A DNA stretch of 18,966 nucleotides from an uncultured Collinsella sp. (GTDB lineage: Bacteria; Actinomycetota; Coriobacteriia; Coriobacteriales; Coriobacteriaceae): contig UQWG01000036.1 in the NCBI GenBank assembly GCA_900544645.1, positions 1 to 18,966 on the forward strand. Direction: 5' to 3'. Of this stretch, positions 13,852-18,966 are shown piece after piece; position 1 is the stretch's first letter; every line of letters starts with the position of its first letter. Both the position numbers and the translations under genes were made by a program. The notes under the pieces were generated by a model, which was given only the letters and a program-made list of their open reading frames with translations, was not told the origin of the DNA and made no database searches.

Positions 13852-15882
13852 CTACAGTTCGTTGGCCGCGTGATACGCCGTGCGAATGGCGCTCGCAATG
13901 TCGGCAGTGCGCTCGCCCGAGCAGTCGCCCGCGCAGGTCACGGGCACCGTCACGCCGTCCAGGTCAAACGCGTTGGCCTTGGAGCCCACGGCCATCACCA
14001 CATAATCGCAGGCGATCTTTACCGGCTCCTCGGCGCCGTCCTCGGTGGTGCGAATTGCCTCCACGCCCTCGTCGGTAATGGCGGTCAGGCGGGTCTTCAG
14101 GTGCTGCTCCACGTTGTGCTCGGCAAAGTCGCTCATAATCAGCGGCAGAATGGTCTCGGACTCGCCCGCGGCAATCTTGTCGAGCATCTCCACAATCGCC
14201 ACCTCGCAGCCGTGCTGCAGCAGGTACTCGGCAGTCTCGGTGCCCACCAGGCCGCCGCCAATGACGGCGACGCGCCCGCTGAGCTCCACTTTGCCGGCCA
14301 GCACGTCCCAGCTCGAGACGACCTTGTCCGAATCGGCACCCGGAACGGGGATGACCACGTCGTGTGCGCCCACAGCCACAATCGCGGCATCGGCGGCGTT
14401 GAGGTCCTCAGCGGTAGCGGCATGATTGAGCTCAACCTTCACGCCCAGGCCAGGCAGAATCTTCTCGTAGTACTCGACCGAGCGCATGATCTCGTCCTTG
14501 CGCGGAGGCGCGGCCGCCAGCACAATCTGGCCTCCCAAGTGATCGCTCGCCTCGTAAACGGTCACATCGTAGCCGCGCTTGGCCGCCACGCGCGCGGCCT
14601 CCAAGCCAGCAATACCGCCGCCCACCACGGCGATCTTCTTGTCGCCCTCGCCCGGCTTGATGGCGATGGTCGCCTCGTCGCCGTTCTCGGCATTGAGCAC
14701 GCACGAGATGTACTTGCGGTTTTGAATCGCGTCGACGCAGCCCTTGTTGCAGTTAAGGCACTCGCGGATGGGCTCACCCGTGGCAGCTTTCAGCGCAATG
14801 TCGGGGTCGCACATGAGCGAACGGCCGTACGCGATGATGTCGGCCGCGCCGTCTTCCAGAATCTTCTCGCCGGCCTCGACCGAGACAACGCGGCCGACGG
14901 TTGCCACCGGCACGGAGACCAAGGCCTTGACGCGCTCGGCCACGGGCAGCGTCCAGTTGTAGGGCATGGCGCCCATGGGCGGAATGGTGTCGCCCATGTT
15001 GCCGGTGTGGTTGGCCTGTGCGATCTGGATCATATCGATGCCCGCGCCCTCGAGCAGCTTGGCGAACTCGCAGGCCTCGTCGGGCCGCAGGCCGCCCTTG
15101 CCGCGCGGCGTGCCGTCGGGGTTCTCCATGATCACGGGGAGCTTGTACTCCACCATCAGCTGCGGCGCGGCTTCCTTAATGGCAGCGACGACCTCCAGCG
15201 CGTAGCGAACGCGGTTCTCGAACGAGCCGCCGTACTCGTCGGTGCGCTGGTTGAGGATGGCCGAGCACAGCGAACCCACCAGACGATCGCCGTGGACCTC
15301 GATGGCGTCGATGCCGGCCTGCTGCGCACGGGCGGCCGAGGCAGCGATGGCCTCCTTGATCTGGGTGAGTTGCTCTACGCTCGCCTCGTTCACAAAGTGC
15401 TGCATGTCGTGATGCAGCTTGGCGTAGGCCTGGTTGCGGATCTCGTTGGACTCGGCCATCTTGGCGGCAAAGGTCTCCTCGTCGCCGGCGGCCTTGGCCT
15501 CCTGCGCGGCCTTGGCGGCAGCCATGGAGCCCATGACCATGCGGCCGACACCGGGCACATCGTACTCGGGGTGGAACAGCTGCAGCGCGACCTTGGCGCC
15601 GTGCTTGTGGACGGCATCGGCCAGCGCCTTAAACGTGGGGATCTGGGCGTCGGTTGCCAGCTTGGGCGTGGGGCTTGCGGTCATGACGGGAGCAACGTCG
15701 CCGATGACGATGTAGCTCACGCCGCCACGGGCCAAGCGCTCGTAAAAAGCCAGGCTGCGCTCGCCGATGGAACCGTCACGCTCCTCGTAGCCGGTGGTCA
15801 GCGGCGGAAACATAATGCGGTTCTTGAGCTCAAGGGGGCCAACCGTAATGGGCTGGAGCAGCTTGGATGCAGGTGTGGTCAT
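13852..15882 (-). CDS. NADH:flavin oxidoreductase, old-yellow-enzyme / 2-enoate reductase family
   Basis: About 676 residues. The N-terminal 365 residues are an FMN-binding TIM barrel (LELKNRIMFPP; NQRTDEYGGSFENR; GAADIIAYGRSLMCDP). A [4Fe-4S] motif follows, C-x2-C-x3-C-x11-C (C377, C380, C384, C396 counted from the upstream ATG). Two Rossmann nucleotide sites follow: VVGGGIAGLEAA near 421 for FAD and VIGGGLVGTETA near 542 for NAD(P)H. This layout is shared by 2,4-dienoyl-CoA reductase, 2-enoate reductase and Bai-type bile-acid enzymes: electrons pass from NAD(P)H via FAD and Fe-S to FMN, which reduces an activated C=C bond. ATG 15882 is preferred because AGAGGA stands 6 bases before it; ATG 15888 would abut that site. 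A Lys/Ala-rich insert lies at about 119-160 and the active-site strand reads EVHGDRLVGS. The substrate cannot be assigned. Confidence 0.88.
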   Translation of the reverse strand: MTTPASKLLQPITVGPLELKNRIMFPPLTTGYEERDGSIGERSLAFYERLARGGVSYIVIGDVAPVMTASPTPKLATDAQIPTFKALADAVHKHGAKVALQLFHPEYDVPGVGRMVMGSMAAAKAAQEAKAAGDEETFAAKMAESNEIRNQAYAKLHHDMQHFVNEASVEQLTQIKEAIAASAARAQQAGIDAIEVHGDRLVGSLCSAILNQRTDEYGGSFENRVRYALEVVAAIKEAAPQLMVEYKLPVIMENPDGTPRGKGGLRPDEACEFAKLLEGAGIDMIQIAQANHTGNMGDTIPPMGAMPYNWTLPVAERVKALVSVPVATVGRVVSVEAGEKILEDGAADIIAYGRSLMCDPDIALKAATGEPIRECLNCNKGCVDAIQNRKYISCVLNAENGDEATIAIKPGEGDKKIAVVGGGIAGLEAARVAAKRGYDVTVYEASDHLGGQIVLAAAPPRKDEIMRSVEYYEKILPGLGVKVELNHAATAEDLNAADAAIVAVGAHDVVIPVPGADSDKVVSSWDVLAGKVELSGRVAVIGGGLVGTETAEYLLQHGCEVAIVEMLDKIAAGESETILPLIMSDFAEHNVEQHLKTRLTAITDEGVEAIRTTEDGAEEPVKIACDYVVMAVGSKANAFDLDGVTVPVTCAGDCSGERTADIASAIRTAYHAANEL

Positions 15883-16024
15883 GGACATTCCTCTCTTGTA
15901 GGCGCGGCGGCGATGATGCCGCGTAGTTGTCTAGAGGATATGGCATGGGAGCACGGCGGCACAACGGAAATCGGCGAATATCAGGTGGCGGCAGGTGGAT
16001 GGGGCAGAGCGGCCCGTCGGTTCG

Positions 16025-16321
16025 TCTCAATCTGTAACAGTTACTCGGCAAAACCGGGTCTTACTGTTACAGATCGAGATATTCCCCTCGACCCAACCTC
16101 AACAATCTCAATCTGTAACAGCTAGACCCACTTTTGACCCCTACCCGTTACAGATCGAGACAAACCAAACCCGCCTGCTAGAAAATCTCAATCTATAACA
16201 ACAACTCGGCAAAATCCGTCCCTCGTGTTACAGATTTAGACAAACGAAGACCGTCCTGCCGAAACATCTCGATCTGTAACACTTAGCCGCCCAAATCGGG
16301 TCTAGATGTTACAGATCGAGA
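16025..16321. repeat. Four tandem 55-bp dyads (eight alternating 15-bp sites)
   Basis: Units lie at 16025-16079, 16106-16160, 16186-16240 and 16267-16321. Each is exactly 55 bases: a left half close to TCTCAATCTGTAACA, a 25-base spacer and a right half close to TGTTACAGATCGAGA, the reverse complement. Gaps between units are 26, 25 and 26 bases. Eight half-sites therefore alternate in orientation every 40-41 bases. Half-sites are nearly invariant. Inner spacers share a weak CGGCAAAACCG-like core and the gaps share a weak GACCGTCCTGC-like core, so the whole may derive from an 80-bp tandem duplication. Not a CRISPR: repeats are short, alternate in orientation and there are no cas genes. Confidence 0.85.
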
Positions 16322-16371
16322 TTTTGTTTGAGAGGCCAAGAATTGGACCGAAAACACAGTCCCGGGATAAC

Positions 16372-16400
16372 AAAAAAGCTCGCCGGCTAGGCCGACGAGC
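16372..16400 (-). terminator. Intrinsic terminator of the tRNA-fMet gene
   Basis: Minus-strand 9-bp stem with one G-U pair (16378-16386 with 16392-16400), five-base loop, then six T residues (16372-16377). It starts 10 bases after the tRNA 3' end. Confidence 0.88.
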
Positions 16401-16410
16401 TGCAAGTTCT

Positions 16411-16487
16411 TGGTCGCGGGGGCAGGATTTGAACCTACGACCTCCGGGTTATGAGCCCGGCGAGCTACCAGACTGCTCCACCCCGCA
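16411..16487 (-). tRNA. Initiator tRNA-fMet (CAT anticodon), CCA encoded
   Basis: A 77-base cloverleaf folds on the minus strand: acceptor TGCGGGG/CCCCGCG, D arm with the A11-U24 pair, anticodon loop CTCATAA, TTCAAAT T-loop and an encoded CCA. The anticodon stem CCGGG/CCCGG has the three consecutive G-C pairs (29-31 with 39-41) diagnostic of initiator tRNAs. The 1-72 pair is U-G, not the C-A mismatch of E. coli; it is still a weak end pair, as initiators need for formylation. It is a single-gene unit with its own promoter and terminator. Confidence 0.95.
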
Positions 16488-16684
16488 ATGTCTGGGCGCC
16501 TCATGTGCGCAAGAAAGAATATTACGCGGGAGTTCGGTAAACGGCAAGGAAAATCTCGTAGAGCATAATTCCTTCATATTTAAAACCCCTCAGCCCCTAT
16601 CACTGTAAACGAATCGCGGCCGAGCGCCGTCGACGGCGCGTATACAATGGTGCGCGTCCTTTTATGCCAACACCGGGAGTAGAC
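16488..16684. other. Divergent intergenic region between tRNA-fMet and coaX
   Basis: It contains the tRNA promoter on the minus strand (16519-16547). On the plus strand the best coaX signal is a -10-like TATACAAT at 16641-16648 without a matching -35, preceded by the palindrome GCCGTCGACGGC (16626-16637). GGGAG at 16675-16679 is the coaX ribosome binding site. No gene seen. Confidence 0.5.
16519..16547 (-). promoter_or_regulatory. Sigma70-type promoter of tRNA-fMet
   Basis: On the minus strand TTGCCG (16542-16547), a 17-base spacer and TAATAT (16519-16524) lie 32 bases before the tRNA 5' end. Both hexamers and the spacing fit the housekeeping consensus, and the gene downstream is certain. 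Confidence 0.75.
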
Positions 16685-17458
16685 ATGCTGCTCGCTATCG
16701 ATATGGGAAACACGCAGACGGCCATGGGCCTGTTTGACGGAGACGAGCTGGTGCAGTCGTGGCGCATGCCCACCGACCGCTCCTATACCGCCGACGAGAT
16801 CCATGTGCGCCTGATGGGCTTCTTTAAGATGTACGGCCTCTCGCTCGACGCGGTCGACGCGATCGCCTTCGCCGGCGTGGTGCCGCAGCTCTCGCGCGAG
16901 TGGCACACTGTGGCCGACCGCATTGCCGCGGACGCCATCGTTATCGGGCCGCAGACGGCCGCGGTGACCAAGCTGCGCGCGGCGCGTCCCCAGGCCGTAG
17001 GCGCCGATCGCGTCGCTAACGCCGTTGCGGCCGAGACCTTCTACGGCGCGCCGGCAATCGTGGTGGACTTTGGCACCGCGACCAATATCGACGTCATCGA
17101 TGAGGACGGTTATTACATTGGTGGAGCGATTGCGCCGGGCATCCGCATTTCGATGGACGCGCTCGCCGCCCGAGCCGCCAAGCTCGCCAGCGTTCCGCTC
17201 GAGGCGCCCGAACACGCCATCGGCCGCGATACCGAGGAGTGCATTAAAGTCGGCGCCGTGGTGGGCGCTGCCGCCATGGCCGAGGGCCTGGTCGCACGCA
17301 TGAAGCGCGAGCTGGGTCGTGAGGACGCCACCGTTATCGCCACGGGCGGTCTCGCCGGCATCGTCGCCGATTCGACCGATGCCTTCGACGTGGTCGACGG
17401 ACAACTCACCATCAAGGGCATCTGCGAAACCTACCGCCGCATGCAGGAGCTGGGGTAG
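16685..17458 (+). CDS. coaX: Type III pantothenate kinase
   Basis: A 257-residue ASKHA-fold kinase that phosphorylates pantothenate, the first step of coenzyme A synthesis. Motifs in order: AIDMGNTQT (residues 4-12, phosphate-binding loop with Asp6), GADRVAN (106-112, pantothenate site), VDFGTATNID (127-136, second phosphate/metal motif) and GGAIAPGI (146-153). Length and motif spacing are normal for CoaX. I chose ATG 16685 because GGGAG lies about 5 bases upstream and CoaX proteins begin almost directly with the LLAID strand; an in-frame ATG at 16664 would add seven residues and overlap that ribosome binding site. It is the only plus-strand gene here and appears to be transcribed alone, converging on the ligase-like gene. 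Type III enzymes are typically insensitive to CoA feedback. Confidence 0.95.
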   Translation: MLLAIDMGNTQTAMGLFDGDELVQSWRMPTDRSYTADEIHVRLMGFFKMYGLSLDAVDAIAFAGVVPQLSREWHTVADRIAADAIVIGPQTAAVTKLRAARPQAVGADRVANAVAAETFYGAPAIVVDFGTATNIDVIDEDGYYIGGAIAPGIRISMDALAARAAKLASVPLEAPEHAIGRDTEECIKVGAVVGAAAMAEGLVARMKRELGREDATVIATGGLAGIVADSTDAFDVVDGQLTIKGICETYRRMQELG

Positions 17459-17515
17459 GACGGGGGCTTAAGTCGAGCACACCCGATGCCACAGCCCCCG
17501 CAAACGTTCGCCAAG

Positions 17516-17558
17516 CCTATTCCTCAAAACTGAATAATTATCAATTTTGAGGAATAGG
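17516..17558. repeat. AT-rich 14-bp perfect inverted repeat
   Basis: CCTATTCCTCAAAA at 17516-17529 is the exact reverse complement of 17545-17558, around a 15-base A/T-rich centre whose TGA/TCA ends also pair. It is notably AT-rich for this genome and lies 58 bases after the coaX stop. It could form a hairpin, be an operator, or be a small dispersed palindromic element. Confidence 0.7.
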
Positions 17559-17585
17559 GCTGAGATGCCGCTCTGCAGTCACGCG

Positions 17586-17619
17586 AAGGCCCTCCCCGGC
17601 ACAGGCCGAGGAGGGTCTT
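17586..17619. terminator. Bidirectional terminator-like hairpin between coaX and the ligase-like gene
   Basis: A 15-base arm (17586-17600) pairs with 17605-17619 around the loop ACAG, mostly G-C with two G-U type pairs. TTGTTGTC follows on the plus strand, a weak U-tract for coaX; on the minus strand there is no U-tract. Position between convergent genes supports a shared terminator. Confidence 0.6.
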
Positions 17620-17655
17620 GTTGTCATCGTTATCTTTGAACGCGGGCGCCTCGCG

Positions 17656-18357
17656 TTACAGTCCGCGAATTCGTACAGCCTCGGGCGGAAACTCTTGCTC
17701 GCCGGCATCGGTCTTGATGGTCGCGCGGCCCCAGATGTCCAGGCCCGCAAACACACCGACCGCAAGCGGCAAACCGTTGGGCGACACCGCCGCAACTTGG
17801 CGGCCCAGCAGCGGCACCATGTCGAAGTACTCGCCCAGCACGGGAGCCAGCGGACCGGCAGCGCCCTGCGGCGTGTTGGCAACAACCGCCCAGGCGTCCA
17901 CGCGGGCCAGCACGGCGGCGGCCAGCGTCTCGACCAGCGCTTCGTCAGCCACGTCCACACCAAGCTCGCTCAGCGCCGAACGCTCAATATCCACCGTCAC
18001 GGCACCGAACATGCCCACAGCACCGGCGCCGCCGTTCACGGTAACACGCGCGAGCGACGTCTCAAACGCAGGCGCACCGCACACGATATCGCTCGGCCAC
18101 TGGATACCCACCTTACCGGCAAGGCCCAACCCCGGCGTCGAAGCCGTGCCCACGAGCGCGTCCATCATGCCCATCGCGGCCACAAACGGCAGGCCGTGGA
18201 AGGCGTGCATATTCACATCCGGACGCACGACCAGCGAAAACGTCAGCGAAGCATCGCCCGCGCTCCACGCGCACCAGCCCGCGGACACGCCCTCGCGGCC
18301 CGCGTTACGCGCCGCGTCGAGCTCGGTGCCGGCGGCAACAGCATTCATCTCGATCAT
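17656..18357 (-). CDS. Biotin-protein-ligase-like protein lacking the catalytic loop
   Basis: A 233-residue protein with the outline of a class I biotin-[acetyl-CoA-carboxylase] ligase without the DNA-binding domain. Residues about 4-45 align with the start of the catalytic domain and end in LTFSLVVRP. VGIQWPSDIV matches the K-W-P-N-D region, and the C-terminus (LGRQVAAVSPNGLPLAVGVFAGLDIWGRATIKT) is a good BPL C-terminal domain. The biotin/ATP loop G-R-G-R-x-G-R-x-W is absent, with only AGWCAWSAG in its place. The Lys before WP is Gln, and the G-R-K-x-A-G-I segment with the catalytic Lys is replaced by GAPAFETSLARV. It may therefore not biotinylate. It starts directly at the folK stop in the same frame, with a weak GGGG upstream, so translation probably depends on folK. 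Confidence 0.7.
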   Translation of the reverse strand: MIEMNAVAAGTELDAARNAGREGVSAGWCAWSAGDASLTFSLVVRPDVNMHAFHGLPFVAAMGMMDALVGTASTPGLGLAGKVGIQWPSDIVCGAPAFETSLARVTVNGGAGAVGMFGAVTVDIERSALSELGVDVADEALVETLAAAVLARVDAWAVVANTPQGAAGPLAPVLGEYFDMVPLLGRQVAAVSPNGLPLAVGVFAGLDIWGRATIKTDAGEQEFPPEAVRIRGL

Positions 18358-18966
18358 CTACATACGCCCCAATTCGCCAACGATATGGCCCACGCGGTCC
18401 TCGGGCTCCTTGACCTCGACACCGTTGTAGCGGAAGAACCGCGCTGGGTCGTGCATCAGGTCCTCGAGCGGCACCAGCACAAAGTCGCGCTCGCCAATGA
18501 GAGGATGCGGCAGGCGCAGCTTTTTGCCGCCGTGGGTCTCGCCATCCATCCACAGCAGATCCAGGTCGATGGTGCGCGGACCGTTGGCCTTGGCCTTCTT
18601 GGAGCGGTCGCGGCCCAGCTCAGCCTCGATCTTCATGAGCTCGTCGAGCAGCACCAGCGGCGCCAGCTCGGTCTTGATCTCGATGACGGCGTTGGCAAAC
18701 GCGTCCTGGCGCGTCTCGTAGGCCGGCTCGCTCTCGTAGATCTTGGAGGAGTTGGACACACAGGTGAGTGGAATCTCGGCGATCATCTCGCGTGCAGCGC
18801 GGATGTTGTCGCAGCGATGCCCCAGGTTGGAGCCCACAGCCACAAACGCGCGGCGCGGCTGCGGCTTGGCAACCGCCCAGTAACCGTTCAGGAACTGCGC
18901 AAAACCCGCGGCGTCGTGCACGCGCACGATGTTGGCACCGGCCTGGATGGCGCCCAGGCACACGCC
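18358..18966 (-). CDS. folK: folP-folK fusion, C-terminal part: HPPK with the end of dihydropteroate synthase
   Basis: A partial gene that runs off the right edge; 202 residues are visible. The first 35 or so (GANIVRVHDAAG) are the C-terminal strand and helix of dihydropteroate synthase, whose R-x-H motif binds the pyrophosphate product. They are followed without a stop by 6-hydroxymethyl-7,8-dihydropterin pyrophosphokinase: FVAVGSNLG, YESEPAYET, FANAVIEIKT, GRDRSKKAKANGPRTIDLDLLW (the Mg/ATP site) and LPHPLIGERDFVL. The visible fragment opens with Gly-Val (GTG) and is in the middle of the protein, so the true start is outside. HPPK makes the activated pterin that DHPS joins to p-aminobenzoate, so the fusion combines consecutive folate steps. 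The TAG stop abuts the ATG of the next gene. Confidence 0.92.
   Translation of the reverse strand, partial: GVCLGAIQAGANIVRVHDAAGFAQFLNGYWAVAKPQPRRAFVAVGSNLGHRCDNIRAAREMIAEIPLTCVSNSSKIYESEPAYETRQDAFANAVIEIKTELAPLVLLDELMKIEAELGRDRSKKAKANGPRTIDLDLLWMDGETHGGKKLRLPHPLIGERDFVLVPLEDLMHDPARFFRYNGVEVKEPEDRVGHIVGELGRM

Larger units (their letters stand above)
15889..16410. other. Intergenic region with the ene-reductase leader, dyad array and tRNA terminator
   Basis: No gene. On the minus strand TTGTGC (15959-15964) and CATATC (15937-15942) are separated by 16 bases and could be a weak promoter for the ene-reductase about 55 bases downstream. The dyad array (16025-16321) and the terminator of the tRNA gene (16372-16400) fill the right part. 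Confidence 0.4.
17459..17655. other. Convergent intergenic region between coaX and the ligase-like gene
   Basis: No gene. It holds an AT-rich inverted repeat (17516-17558) and a bidirectional terminator-like hairpin (17586-17619), the expected content between two convergent transcripts. Confidence 0.6.

Noticed and set aside
13870..16125. 751-codon plus-strand open frame opposite the ene-reductase
   Set aside because: It is antisense to a gene with complete FMN, Fe-S and FAD motifs, runs into the dyad array, and has no family features.
16025..16321. CRISPR array
   Set aside because: The repeats are only 15 bases, alternate in orientation, and the spacers are partly similar to each other. 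No cas gene is in the window.
16664..16684. Upstream ATG as the coaX start
   Set aside because: It would place the GGGAG ribosome binding site inside the coding region and add seven residues before the conserved LLAID strand.

Overview
The window is about 19 kb of GC-rich DNA with compact, mostly minus-strand gene order. It looks like a Coriobacteriia genome, most likely Collinsella or a close relative. That placement is an inference from the combination of a giant LPXTG pilin-domain adhesin, an Ech-type group 4 [NiFe] hydrogenase and an old-yellow-enzyme reductase. No rRNA, ribosomal protein or other marker gene is present to prove it.

Layout. (1) 77-6367, minus: a 2,096-residue cell-wall-anchored adhesin with a signal peptide, a von Willebrand A domain, ten Spy0128/FctA-like isopeptide domains and an LPTTG sortase signal. 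(2) 6368-7073: a 706-base non-coding region with a cluster of TGAGACA sites close to the adhesin start and two related structured elements of about 215 bases. The long arms of these two elements differ in sequence, yet each pair stays self-complementary. (3) 7074-12721, minus: a five-gene membrane-bound hydrogenase operon in which the antiporter-like and NuoH-like membrane subunits are one 960-residue polypeptide. It is followed by small, catalytic large, NuoC-like and two-cluster ferredoxin subunits, in the transcribed order membrane fusion, NuoB-like, NuoC-like, NuoD-like, ferredoxin. (4) 13007-13402, minus: a solitary IS3-OrfA-like double helix-turn-helix protein with its own terminator. 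(5) 13852-15882, minus: an FMN / 4Fe-4S / FAD ene-reductase with a strong terminator. (6) 16025-16321: four tandem 55-bp dyads, equivalent to eight alternating 15-bp sites spaced by 25-26 bp. (7) 16411-16487, minus: initiator tRNA-fMet with promoter and terminator. (8) 16685-17458, plus: coaX, the only plus-strand gene. (9) 17656-18966, minus: a biotin-protein-ligase-like protein that lacks the usual catalytic motifs. It lies directly behind the folK part of a folP-folK fusion that runs off the window edge, and one in-frame TAG separates the two.

How the genes fit together. The hydrogenase would couple oxidation of reduced ferredoxin (or, with a partner enzyme not present here, formate) to H2 production and ion translocation. 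The ene-reductase is a separate electron sink for unsaturated organic substrates. coaX (CoA), folP/folK (folate) and the ligase-like protein (biotin fold) form a cofactor-related neighbourhood. The adhesin is a surface colonisation factor; no sortase or other pilus gene lies in the window.

The parts least explained by known gene families are non-coding: the paired structured elements at 6546-7000 and the phased dyad array at 16025-16321.
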